A stretch of 64,000 bases of DNA from contig CM055109.1 of NCBI GenBank assembly GCA_029204225.1, positions 37,794,991 through 37,858,990 on the forward strand. The letters are read 5' to 3'. Of the stretch, positions 1-10,920 are shown piece by piece. The notes below the pieces were generated by a model. It saw only the letters and a list, made by a program, of their open reading frames with translations. It was not told where the DNA came from and did no database searches. Origin of the DNA: Diphasiastrum complanatum (lineage: Eukaryota; Streptophyta; Lycopodiopsida; Lycopodiales; Lycopodiaceae). Made by a program: the position numbers and the translations under genes. Within the stretch, counting starts at the first letter, position 1; every line of letters starts with the position of its first letter.

Positions 1-1220
1 TTATTGGCATATGGAGATGACAAGAGGGTGATCTACACGGCCAATGATGGTGAGTGTGCAATCAAAGGGATTGGCACAATTCCTATTTCTCTCTCTACAA
101 ATAGGAATGTTCATTTGGAGAATGTTTGTTTATTCCATCTATTACCAAGAATTTGCTTAGTGTGAGTCAAATGCTAAGTAAGGGCCTCAAGGTGGAGTCT
201 GATGGAGATGCTTGTTTGATCAAAAGGAAGGATGTCTTGATTGGAAAAGGTAAAAGGCAAGGGAAGTTGTTCAAACTTGATGCTTGTGTTATTGCTAACC
301 AAGTTGGATGTGTTGCAAGGGAGCAAATTTCTATTCAAGAGGTTTGGCACAAAAGGATGGGACACCTCAACTTCAAATCATTGGAGGTAATGGCAAGGAA
401 GAAGGTTGTGATTGGTCTTCCAAGTTCCTTAAGTAATGACAAGCATGTTTGTGAGTCTTGTGCTTTGTCTAAGTCACATAGACTACCTTATACTAGATCT
501 ATTTCTAGATCTACAAAGCCTTTTCAACTTGTACATTCGGATATTCATGGATTTACTACAATTAGCAATAGTGGAGCTAAGATGTATGTAACATTCATTG
601 ATGATTTTAGTAGATTTTGTTGGATCTATCTACTAAAGAGCAAGGATGAAGTGTATGATGTCTTTGTCAAGTTCAAGAATGCAAGGGAGAACCAATTTTC
701 CACAAAGATCAAGTGCTTGAGAGGTGACAATGGTGGTGAGTACATATCTAACAAGTTCAAGGCCTTTTGTGATGAGCATGGGATCAAGAGGGAGTATACA
801 ACATCAAGGACCCCACAACAAAATGGAGTGGCTGAAAGGAAGAATAGAACTTTATGTGAAAGTGCTAAAGCTATGAGGTTAAGTGCTAATCTTGACAAAC
901 CATTTTGGGATCAAGCTTTGTTGTGTGCCAATTTCTTGTGCAATAGGTGGCCGAGTGCTATTTGGGATGGAAGGACACCTTTTGAGATGCTATTCAAGAG
1001 GAGGCCGAGTGTCAACTTTCTAAGAACCTTTGGATGCGCATGCTATGTCAACATTACTCTTGATGATAGGACCAAGGAGGATCCATCTTCAAGAAGAGGT
1101 ATTTTTGTTGGATATAGTGAGGTGAGTAAAGCCTACAAGGTTTACATTCCTACTACTAACAAAGTGATTGTTGGTAGAGATGTCATTTTTGATGAGGGAA
1201 ACATTCCAAAGGTGTCTTAA
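1..1220 (+). pseudogene. copia protease C-terminus and integrase (element A)
   Basis: The first ~120 bases encode the end of the protease region in another frame; a frameshift near 121-126 moves into the long frame that carries the rest. The long frame starts with the LLSVSQ segment that follows copia protease, then the pre-integrase motif WHKRMGHLNF, the zinc-binding CESC/ALSKSH segment, and the integrase core. All three catalytic positions are visible: Asp in HSDIHG, Asp in RGDNGGEY and Glu in NGVAERKNRT. The frame continues into the integrase C-terminal part (FVGYSEVSKAYKVY) and stops at 1220. Apart from the 5' frameshift the integrase itself looks intact. Integrase would insert the cDNA copy into chromosomal DNA. 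Confidence 0.92.
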
Positions 1221-1223
1221 AGC

Positions 1224-2969
1224 ATGATTGATGGTAAAGTAGATGGATCTAACATTCTTGATGTTGATGAGAAGGATCCTACTTTGGATGGTGGTGATGA
1301 TGGACCTTCATCAAGTCAAAAGCCAAGGATAACATCAAGAGAAAGACAAGTACCTTCAAGGCTCACATATGATCAAAAGGATAAGCAAGTAGTTTCTGAA
1401 AATTATGTTGCTTTCCTAACCTCTTTGGATGAGCCTACAAGTGTAGATCAAGCAAGGAAAGAAGAGGAGTGGATCCGAGCAATGGATCTCGAGGATCAAG
1501 CTCTTATGAAGAATGGAACATGGAGATTGGTGGAGTTGCCTAAGGACAAGAAAGCTATTGGATGCAAATGGATCTTCAAGGTGAAGACAAACCAAGATGG
1601 ATCTATCAACAAGTACAAGGCAAGGTTAGTGGCAAAAGGATATGCTCAACAACAAGGAATTGACTATGATGAGACCTTTACACCCGTGGCAAAGATGGTA
1701 AGCATTTGAGTCATCATTTCACTTGTTACACTTTATGGATGGGATCTATGGCATTTAAAATGCATTCTTGAATGGTGATCTTGAGGAGGAAGTATACATG
1801 GAGCAACCCGAGGGCTACACTTCATCAACAAAGCCAAATCATGTGTGTCTTTTACAAAAGAGTTTGTATGGCCAAAGCACCAAGGAGTTGGTATGCTAAG
1901 CTTAACACTTTTTTACTCTCTCAAGGCTTTGTTATGAGTGAGTATGATCATTCACTTTATTATAGGTTTGTTGGAAATGATGTTACCATCTTGCTAATCT
2001 ATGTGGATGATATCATCTTGAGTGGTGGAGACAATCAAGATGTGGAGGATATATCAAGAGTGCTCTTAAGAAGGAATTTGAGGTGCATGATCTTGGCAAT
2101 TCGCATTACATTTTAGGAATAGAAGTGATTAGATCTTCTCAATCTACTTTCATTTGTCAAGAGAAGTATGCTTATTCTATTCTAGAAAGATTTCATATGG
2201 TAGATGCAAAACCTTGTGATACACCTATGGAGTCAAATGTAAAGCTAACTATAAGAGATAATGAAAGATTCTTCGAGGACATTACTCTCTATAGGAAGTC
2301 ACTCATCTATCTAACCATTACAAGACCAGATCTAAGCTATTGTGTTGGAAGATTGAGCCAATTCATGCAAGATCCTAGTGAGGAGCATTGGAAGCTAGGG
2401 AAACGAGTTTTGAGGTACATCATTGGAACTCGAGATTTTGGCATATTGTATGAGGGATCATCACCTAATCTTTTTGGATTTTTAGATTCGGACTATGCTA
2501 GAGATGTAATGGATAGGAAATCCATTAGTGCTTATTGTATTTTCATAGGTGATGGAGCTATATCATGGATGTCAAAGAAACAAGCCACTATCTCATTGTC
2601 ATCTAGTGAGGCCGAGTACAAAGCTCTTACACATTGCACAAAGGAGATGGTATGGATCAAAGGATGATCAAGGATCTTCACTTGCTGGATTTTTCAGAGG
2701 GCCCAATCATCTTTTGTGACAATCAATCAGCCCAAAGAATGGCATCCAATCCTATCTTTCATGCTAGGAGCAAGCATATTGAGATACAATATCATTTTGT
2801 GAGGGAGCGAGTCATTGCAAAGGAGGTGGAGCTTCAACATGTGTCTTCAAGGGAATGTGTAGCTGATATATTCACCAAAGCATTGGGAAAAGACTTGTTC
2901 ATGAAGCATAGGACTTCACTTGGAGTATTATCAAAGTCTATGCTAAAACTAGTTGAAGAGGGAGTGTGA
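1224..2969 (+). pseudogene. copia reverse transcriptase and RNase H (element A), frameshifted
   Basis: The polyprotein resumes at 1224 after a stop and runs through the acidic linker into RT (GCKWIFKVKTNQDGSINKYK, then the VAKGYAQQQGIDYDETF block). RT breaks at 1707-1772 and again near 2083, giving at least three frames. The catalytic YVDD box is present near 2002-2013. RNase H follows with LDSDYARD, SSSEAEYKAL and FCDNQSA, the three acidic active-site positions, split by a further frame change at about 2634. The end lies just before a purine-rich tract (GAAGAGGGAG) and the LTR. The enzyme would copy RNA into DNA and remove the RNA strand; this copy cannot make it in one piece. Confidence 0.9.
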
Positions 2970-3416
2970 AAGATTCAACTAGTTTCATCACATTTTGCAA
3001 TATTTTCATATTTGGCATATTGAGGCCAAAACTTGTTTTAGACTTAGAGGTTGACTTTTCAAAGTTCATTAGTCTAGATTTCATTTGAATAAACACTTTT
3101 TGAAAGTGTGGGAAGATAGAATGCGAGTTTGAGTAGATTCAATTTGAATAAGTTGGGTACATTGAATCTAGACCCAAAATTGGTAGGGTTAGTATTTTGG
3201 TGAGAAAGCCAAGTGGCCAAATAGGGTTTGGACCTGATATAAAAGGATGTAACTCATGGAGAGAGTCATCTTCTCTCTTATCTACCTCATTTCATGCTTA
3301 TACATGGTTCTCTTGGGTTCTACTATCCATTGGTGCACTATCTTGGTGATTGCTTGCAATTCTATGTGTAGAATGATCTATATTTGCTATTTTTGGATCC
3401 ACACGTTTGAAATACA
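2965..3416 (+). repeat. 3' LTR of element A
   Basis: Begins TGTGAAAGATTC right after the polypurine tract and contains a TATA-like block (GATATAAAAGG, about 3236) followed by a pyrimidine-rich stretch, as expected of U3/R. The end at 3416 is inferred from CACACGTTTGAAATACA, which resembles the ends of other LTRs here and closes with CA. No 5' copy is in the window to confirm it. Confidence 0.6.
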
Positions 3417-3589
3417 GTAGCTTGCTGGTTTTGTACGGACAGCAACAGTACATAATCATTTCATTCAAGTTTGATCAAGTTCTATTAGTGTTTGCATCTC
3501 AAATTGTGAGTAGATGCTGATTTTTCTACATTGGTGAAATTGGTAGTGTATTTCTCTTTCTAACCAAAGATCATTCAAGTAGATTGGAT

Positions 3590-4140
3590 CTTAAGGATCT
3601 GAAATCTATCACAAATAATTTCAAGCAAATTTTGAACCAACTTGCAACCATAAGATGACATGTCTTAGATAAAGATGTTGTAAGGGCATTGATTTCTAGT
3701 CTTCTATCTTCTTATAATAATTTAGTATTACTGCTTAGCAACACACTTGATCTGACCTTATATAACTTATCATCTATTATACTAAAAGAAGTAATAAGAA
3801 GAAAGACCTCTTCCTCTTTCAACAAAAAGTCCATTGCATTATTTTCTAGCATGCAACCATAGACCAAGAAGAAGAAGAATCCAAAAACAAGAAACAAGCT
3901 CCAACTCCATCAAGCGATAAAAAACAAGAATCGACATGATAATAATAGCAACAAACAAACCTAAGGCCAAAGTATTGCAAGAGGACGAACCATGACATTA
4001 AGGATTGTTGAATTCTCAAGCACAATGAGGCCAAGACGAAGATACAGAGACTCAAAGATTGATCAAGAAGCACCTCACCTACTCATAATCCATGATATGC
4101 CGAGTAAGATACCATCAAATGGAATCTTAATTCGGGTGTC
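3590..4140 (+). pseudogene. copia gag fragment (UBN2-type) with damaged zinc knuckle
   Basis: The plus-strand reading at 3600-3800 gives NNFKQILNQLATI, an in-frame stop, then DKDVVRALISSLLSSYNNLV, a pattern typical of the gag UBN2 domain of copia elements. Further on, about 3960-4010, a CCHC-like knuckle YCKRTNHDIKDC lacks its first Cys. Several stops and frameshifts are present. It is probably the 5' part of a different copia family from element A, whose LTR ends just upstream. Confidence 0.5.
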
Positions 4141-4186
4141 TCACAACACATGAATCAGTGTGATGCTAGAGTCATGAGCAGAGTAG

Positions 4187-4680
4187 TCAAGATTGGAATT
4201 TGAAAAAGTGTCCTCTAGATAGGAGAAACTCATCAAAGTGGTTGTGCCAAGCATGTGGTGCTTGCTTCAATCCATACAAGGCCTTCTTCAATCTGCATAC
4301 TTTGTTTTCCGTGGCCCGTATCACAAAACCACTGCATTGGTCCATGCACACTTCTTCTTCAAGCTTAACATTAAAAAAAACGGACTTTATGTCCATTTGA
4401 TATAGATTCCATTCAAATAATGTCGCCAAGGCAATCACCAGGTGGGTGTGTTCCAGTTAGTCAATGCACTTACTCTATGCATAGCCTTCACTATAAGCCT
4501 CGCCTTGTGTTTTACAATGGTTCCATCAGTATTGTACTTCGTCCCGTATACCCATTTGTTGCCAATGGGTTTCTTGCCTTTTGGAAGATCCACTACCTCC
4601 CAAATGTTATGGTGCTTGATAAAATCAATTTCCTCTTGCATTGTTTTTTGCCAAATTTTTTGATCCTTGCCCTCCTCAAA
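4187..4680 (-). pseudogene. copia reverse transcriptase fragment (minus strand)
   Basis: Minus-strand translation gives RT landmarks NIWEVVDLPKGKKPIGNKWV and YNTDGTIVKHKARLIVK, then after a gap FEWNLYQMDIKSVFFNVKLE and VCRLKKALYGLKQAPHAW. The block that normally lies between VKGY and the LATLF segment is missing and replaced by a short unrelated stretch, so there is an internal deletion. No YVDD box remains. The residue pattern is closer to elements B and F than to A. Confidence 0.85.
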
Positions 4681-4689
4681 CTTGGTTAA

Positions 4690-6066
4690 TCTTTATGAGA
4701 ATAAATTTGACCTCCAAATTATTTTTGAGAAAAAGTTAACTCTCCTTCAAGATGGGTGAAGGAATTCATCTGTTACCTCATGCAATAATTAAATACTAAT
4801 AGATTAGGATGTTCGAATCAAATTTGAGGAATCAGGATAGAAAGGTTGAACAAACCATCAAGTTTTGCACATAGCACTAGACTTGATATTTGCACTCAAA
4901 ATCTTTATCAATATAGTGATTATCATGATGAATAATTTTATTTCAAGAGCCCATGAACTTGCACATATTTACATGCAAAAGACCAATCCTCTATCTCCGG
5001 GGGAGTCTAATTTAGCATGATTGGGATGTGTTAGTGTAATCTATCCCAAATACTTGCTCATATCCTTTAACCACCAGAGCTTTCCATTTGGATAAGTATT
5101 AAGCTCATCAATTATTAAGTTACTGTTGGATCTCACTGACCATGTAGTCTAACAATCTTATGAGGCATTTCATTGAGATCTTTTGTATTGTGCTCTTTTG
5201 AATCCTAGAGGCTTGGTAGTGATAGATGACCAATGGAATCAATGAAGACAAGTTTTTATTGATTAACTAGTCTTTTCATAGTGTCAGCATACTCAACCAA
5301 GGTGTATATAATTAGTGATTAAGGAGTACAAATAGTGCCACTTCTAGGAATTCTAGTACCGTTGTTCATACGTTGAGAGATTGGCTTATATATTTCAAAT
5401 ATGATTTTAATTTTTATCATTCAAGGTCTCAAAAACGTTGTCGATTACTTATTTTGATTACTCGACCATATATGCATAGTTAGCTCAATTGGATAAATCA
5501 AGCTAGAGAAGGGTGATTAAGGGTTCATTGGGGGACTATGTTTCGAAAGTGGTGTGCTATCATGAAGATGAGATTGAGCCTACTCCTTGTTGAAGGAATA
5601 GTTGTGCAAATTAGTTTCCTCCACCAAGTCAACATAGAAAGGGTTGACTTTCTTGGGTTTCATGGGATAAAGAGCTTCTCTTTGATATTGAGAGAGGGCT
5701 TTGTGATTGTTTGAGGTCCATTCCTAGGCCTTTAGAGTCCTCTTTTGCCTCATTTTTATTAGTTGGTTCATTCAAGTAATTTAAACTAGTCTTGGGCTCT
5801 TTTGCTATAATTAGTGATTGTGAACAGTTAGTAGTTGATTGAGTGCTAAACTCAGTATTTTCTATTAACTAGGAGCATGCAACAATGTTATCAATAGACA
5901 ACAACAAACATAGGTATTTCCTGAATGCACGCCCTTTTGTATCATTTGTTGTTGTAAAAGTCATCTATCTTGAGGTTCGGAGTCCTCTATCAAAACCACT
6001 CATTGTACACTTGTAAATAAGTGATTAGGCCAAATTTAGAGTTAGATGAGCTTGTGATAGTGTAAG
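4690..6066. other. Degenerate non-coding stretch
   Basis: No sustained reading frame. On the minus strand near 5020-5095 a short piece reads ALVVKGYEQVFGIDYTNT, like the copia RT block KARLVVKGY...GIDY, so decayed copia DNA may be present. The rest shows nothing I can identify. Confidence 0.4.
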
Positions 6067-6505
6067 CTACTTACACTTGGCTTGATGGTAGAGGTCTAGT
6101 GACATAGCACCTCTTTATTTCATTTATCAATTTGGACCAATCATATTGTAAGATGCACCAAAACGGTCCAATCATTGTAAGAGGTGGCATTTAGGTGGTC
6201 CAATCAAAGTAAGAGGTGAATTTAGAGAGGTCCAATCATTGTACTCCATCACCACTCTTCATGGATATTGAGCTACTATGAGTGAGAGTGAGATTGAGTC
6301 CACACTTAGTCTTTTGATGAGAGACTTGGAGGTTGCATGCTCCAACACTTAGATTATTTTTTAGATTCTCTCTCTACCCGAGAAGTTGATGTAGCATTCT
6401 CTCTCTCTAACCAAGAGCAAGCCAATTTTATACCTAGTTTCTTTCATCCAAATTTGTCTCTCATTATGTGATGAATGGTATGTGATAGATGCATGTGTAG
6501 AGTGC
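6067..6505 (+). repeat. LTR-like repeat, copy 1 (family L)
   Basis: About 439 bases that recur with high similarity at 32313-32736. Both copies start CTACTT.CACTTGGCTTGATGG, carry AGGTGGCATTTAGGTGGTCC, and have a pyrimidine tract with CTCTCTCTACC in this copy, like the one in the element D LTR. Copy 1 ends abruptly at the gypsy fragment. It is most likely a fragment of a solo LTR, but no target duplication was found. Confidence 0.6.
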
Positions 6506-8756
6506 TCAAGTGTGAAATATTTGAAATGGCTTGGAAGATCAAAAGGAGCTTCCACAAAGTTCTCTAGATCTTTGGGAATTATTGAGGTGGATGTGCTAGC
6601 GGAATTGGAAGCTCTATCACATGAATTGTTGGACAATGACTTGATTGGTTGTTCAAGTTTTTTACGCATTTGTTTTTGTCTCTCGGTGAATTTTGTGTCG
6701 ATGATTTTGTTTTTTTTTAACCGAGGTTTTGTGGTTTTTTGTGGAGGCGGTGTGGTTGCCTCTCGAATCACTTCTTCGTTTATTGCATCACAGACTTCAT
6801 TTGGAAGCATGTCCCATTGGTTTACCTTAGGTTTGGGCCGATAGGCTACAATGTTGACTACCGTTGATGTGAGTTGCACCTGAGCCATAGGCCCTTGCGA
6901 CTTAATCTCTTTGGGGATCGATTTTGGTGCATAATGTTTTTGATCGAGATACATGAGGACTTGGTCGTCAGTCATCACGTCATCATTCACCGAAAGAATA
7001 CCGTCTTTTGAAACGTGGGCTGTAGATATACTAGGTTCTCCTGGGCACCAAGCTATAGGAATTGGGTCTATCATCATTAATGGAATGATGGGTCTCTCTA
7101 TGTCCATTGAAGATGGGAGGATATATGTGTCTTCTGTGGCGATTTCTATTAGGCATCTATTGGAGTCAGCATAGTCCACAGTGGCCAGTGCTTGTCCCCA
7201 ATTGATTATATCAGATGATCTTGTATAGTGTCCTTTCGGCATGATTGGAACACTATCGGAGGCGTCATATGTGGTGGATGACCAATCATCATAAACCTTG
7301 GCGGGCTTAACATGTCCTGTAGAGTCAACAATGACTCTTTTTTCATTGTTGTCGAAGGTTATTTTACTGTGCTTCCAATCTTGGATGAAACCTGCCATTT
7401 GTAGCCAAGGTGTGCCAAGAAGAGTTTATATGTTTGTGCATCATTGGGTAGATCTAGGATGACACAATCGATGGTAAACTTGACTCCTGCAATACAAACT
7501 GGTATATTTGATAAGTGACTTGCAGGGTCGATGACTCGTTGGTCGGCCATACATAGTTTGTATCATGGCAGATCGAGGTTTTTGAAGCCCCATGACTTTG
7601 CTAGTGACAAAGCCATGATATTTATGCCTGATCCACTATCAAGGATAGCATATACTATTGGATAATCTTTGTAATGCATAGTTAAGGTGATGCTAGTCCC
7701 CTTAACAACACCAATGTTCATCAGATTCATGGGAATCTAAGGAATTTCTGGAATCTCATCGGATTTTCACTATTCATCTTGGATATTGGGCAGCTAAAAA
7801 CTTCCATGGATATAGCTTTGAAAGCCAGTGAAAGGTTTCATGGCAATGGAATGGCATTGTGATTTGGGCTTGCAGAAGTTTAGAGAAAACTTCGAGTCTG
7901 TGTAGGGGTAGCTTCTAGCAGATAATGGATGTTCCATATTCTGTTCCTCCTACAAAAGGTCATAGACAGCACGGTGTGCTCTCTGTTCTCTAGGTTCGTC
8001 AACATTTGATCCCTTGTCTTCTTCGCGGATGGCATCAACCATGGTCGTCTTTAAGGATGTGTACCCATCATTATATCTGAGCTCATGTCTGATCCATCTA
8101 TGAAGTCCAACTAGAGACCATATGATGAGCATTGATTTTGTGGGTTGTTCTTGTACCTGACTTTTTAAATGTTTGAATCGTTTGATATAGTCACGTACTT
8201 TTTCATCCTTTGTCATCTTGATATTACTCAGTTTGAAAAAGGGACTTTCAATCAAATGAAATGGTTTGAAACATTTGATGAAAGATTCTTTCAGGATTGA
8301 CCAATCAAGTTTATCTTCACGATCCAGGTTGAAGAACCATTTATGTGCTCAATCGATCATAGTCATCGAGAAAAGTTGGACCATGGCTTCGGGAGATGTC
8401 TCACCATATATATCGCAAGCATTCTCAAAGACTTGTATAAATCTCTGAGGGTCTGAGTTTTCGTTGTACTTAGGAAGATCTAGCTTGGGTGTGCGTTTTT
8501 CAGTACGAGGACCGTGGTTGGAAAAAGCCCCATTTAAGTGAGCTCTTGCGTGAGAGGACTCAACAACATGAAATTGTGGTCGGTCATATGCAATTTCAAC
8601 TCTAGTAGGTTCCCATCTCTCAAATGGGTTTGTGGATGGCTCATGGACTTGTGATTTCATGCGAGAGTACCGATTGTATCTAGCTTGTTTTATTGAAGGT
8701 GACACCATCTCAGGTGGATAGTCTTCTGTGGAATTGGGATCGTAATGATGATCCAT
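6506..8756 (-). pseudogene. Ty3/gypsy gag-protease (minus strand), RT missing
   Basis: Read 5' to 3' on the minus strand: a gag N-terminal region from 8756; a Retrotrans_gag-type core (TPKLDLPKYNENSDPQRFIQ, then ESPFFKLSNIKMTKDEKVRD) across two frames, 8756-8349 and 8255-7950; and an aspartic protease with active site AILDSGSGINIM near 7640 and the flap-side region IPVCIAGVKFTIDCVILDLP. After a break near 7400 a 345-codon frame runs from MAGFIQDWKHSKITF to the end at 6361, and its last part reads into the family L repeat. There is no RT, RNase H or integrase here, so the element is 3'-truncated. Gag would form the particle and the protease would cleave the polyprotein. Confidence 0.82.
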
Positions 8757-8995
8757 GTGGAAGGTTTGGACTATTCTGGTGGTGTTGTGTGTGGGGGTTT
8801 GTTTGTTTTTTTTTTTCTTTTAAGGGTCTGGATGTAAAGTCAAAAAAAAGATACAATGGTCAAAGTAGTGTGGCTGGTGTAGAACCAAGTTGCACAGTAT
8901 GCAGGTGAGTAGTAGTCAAAGGAATTTGGCTGATGTCTATGTCAAGTGACTAGGGTATAAGTCTAGTCAAAGATTGAGTTGACTTCAAGTAGGAG
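8757..8995. other. Spacer with no recognised gene
   Basis: Short stretch upstream of the gypsy gag, probably its leader. It contains a T-rich run at 8802-8822. No coding signal was seen. Confidence 0.4.
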
Positions 8996-9118
8996 CTCGG
9001 CTCAGTCGAGATGTCAATGTCGAAGACTCGGTCGATATTGGATGTCAGGACTCAGTCGAGATTGAACTGGAAAAACTCAGTCGAGATGTCAGTGCAATGG
9101 CTCGATCGAGATTTGAGG
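8996..9118 (+). repeat. Minisatellite-like CTCAGTCGAGAT repeats, copy 1
   Basis: The core (G)ACTC(A/G)GTCGAGAT occurs about five times at irregular spacing. The same core, reverse-complemented, forms a more regular array at 15135-15318. It probably belongs to an LTR, because in both places it lies next to copia sequence. Confidence 0.7.
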
Positions 9119-9125
9119 TCGAGAT

Positions 9126-9768
9126 TGTTAGATTTTAGCAATTTTCACATTGCTAAAGCAATTTGTTTGGTATCTATGTGGATCCACACGTGTGAAATAA
9201 CACTTGTAATATTCAGATCCATTGTACTTAGATTTTATTTCAGTCAAATGTCAAATTTCCTAAACTGTAGGAGTTATCTCCTAGATTGTAGGAATCTAGA
9301 AGGTCAACACTAACCACCAATGGATGACGTGGCAAATTAGATAGATCTTATCCAAAGTGGATATGGATGAGTACAATGAGTTGTCCCACACGTGCTGGAA
9401 GCAGCCTAGAGAGAGATTATGATGATTGTGTACTTGATCCATGATGGATCCATTGTGAGGTTAATCTTGAGCAACATTGATTTGGGAGCTATCATTGTGT
9501 TTTCACTCTCTTAAGCTAATTCTTTGTGGATGAATGCTTTGTATTTCCTTAGTAAAAATATTTTCTATTATCAGGCCGTACACCTGCTGTACTTCACATT
9601 TGTGAAGCCTTTGGATCATCTTTTTTTATTGTTCTTGCTTGGATAGAAACTGTCAAGTAGAAGCTAGAATTGGATGCTAGTCTTGACATAGATCAAGATC
9701 CCAAGATACCAATCACTCTTATTGATCATTTGTGGATCAAATTAAGTCCTTTTTTCTAAAATTTGACA
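9126..9768 (+). repeat. 5' LTR of a copia element (plus strand)
   Basis: The right edge is well placed: AAATTTGACA is followed at 9769 by TGGTATCAGAGCC, the primer-binding site complementary to initiator Met-tRNA. The left edge at TGTTAGATTTTAGC is a guess. A CACACGTGTGAAATAACA motif at about 9187, which ends LTRs elsewhere in the window, means two LTR pieces could be joined here. The element itself is cut off soon after the primer-binding site by a minus-strand copia fragment. Confidence 0.55.
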
Positions 9769-9781
9769 TGGTATCAGAGCC
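9769..9781 (+). other. Primer-binding site (initiator Met-tRNA)
   Basis: TGGTATCAGAGCC matches the complement of the 3' end of plant initiator Met-tRNA, the usual copia primer. Confidence 0.8.
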
Positions 9782-10787
9782 AAGTCTAAGAGCTTTGATG
9801 ATGATCCAAATCTCTTCATTTTGCTAAAAGTGTTGGTGCCATAATCAACTACAAGAGAATTGTTATCCAACAAAAGCTTTGAATTTGAGAAGTACATCAA
9901 ACACCATAGACTTGGAAGATAAGTGATACACTCATCAAAATATTGTATAATCATCAATAAAAGTGACAAAGCATGTAGCTCCTCCTTTGCTCTTGGAAGA
10001 TGCAAAGTGAACATTAGCTCAAAAGGAAGTTGAGACTTGATGTTGGACCTTGGAAAAGGCCTCTTATGAGATTTTGCAAAAGCACAAGCTTCACAAGGTT
10101 GAAGCTCCTTGATATAGTCTTTGGGGATCCAATAGCTTTTCCATCTTTGACCATAGATGTCATTGGCCTTGAAATTGGGATGGCCCAATCTCTTAAGCCA
10201 TAAATCCTCTTGAGATATCTTGGTCTTGTAGGAAACATCACAAATGTTAGCACTCTCACTAGAATCTAGTTTTTATAATCTCCCAAAAATCTAGATCCTC
10301 TAGCTATCACCTCATCCTCACTCTTGATTATACATGTGTCAACATCAAATTTGACATCAAGACCATTGTCAAACAATTGACCACAACACTAATGATATTC
10401 TTTGTTAGTTTTGGCACATAAAGCATATCATTGAGACAGAAAACTTTTGATGATGATACATCCAAAGGTATCGAAAGGGATACTTCCTATTCCTTCAATT
10501 CTACACTCAACATCATTTGTAGTATAGATAGACTTTTTAGTACCCTCATAAGGCTCGAGACTAGAAAATGCTCTAGATTTGGATCTACCTTGGAGATACA
10601 CCAACCAAACAGTTTTTGATGATCCCACACATGTATGAGTAGTAGAATCTGTATAGTACCCATGATGGATCTAATCAATGTGTTTTAGATCCATTTTGAT
10701 CCAAAAAGCCCCTTGATAGCTATTGAGATTCAACTACACTCTCCAAAACTATAGACACCATTCAATCTTAGGTAGGCTCTAATACAA
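9782..10787 (-). pseudogene. copia element H: protease-integrase fragment (minus strand), gag deleted
   Basis: Read on the minus strand: a decayed primer-binding site (TTGTATTAGAGCC, 10787-10775) and a short leader, then the protease region (KSIYTTNDVECRIEGIGSIP, and DNGLDVKFDVDTCIIKSEDE after frameshifts), the pre-integrase LGHPNFK and CEACAFAKSHKRPF, and a badly frameshifted integrase core that ends near 9782. Almost all of gag is missing between leader and protease. Part of its LTR probably occupies 10788-10905. Same lineage as elements C and D. Confidence 0.78.
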
Positions 10788-10920
10788 TGTGTACTTTTCA
10801 CAGATGTGAGGACATCTCAAACAATGTGAATGGCATCTTGCTTTGGGGCATAAATAGAGAAAGTTCAAAATTTTGAGGTTTCAAAAGTGTTTGAAACGTT
10901 AAGGTTTCAGCTTCAAAGCA

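Larger units (their letters stand above)
1..3416 (+). mobile_element. Ty1/copia retrotransposon A, 5'-truncated by the window edge
   Basis: Order protease end, GAG-pre-integrase, integrase, reverse transcriptase, RNase H, then an LTR: the Ty1/copia (Pseudoviridae-type) order. The 5' LTR, gag and the protease active site lie outside the window. Coding is broken by several frameshifts and stops, so the copy is dead. Its proteins resemble those of elements C, D and G in the same window, so I treat these as one lineage. Confidence 0.93.

Noticed and set aside
9769-9781. TGGTATCAGAGC strings as tRNA gene pieces
   Set aside because: They lie next to LTR ends and match only the tRNA 3' complement, so they are primer-binding sites; no cloverleaf is present.
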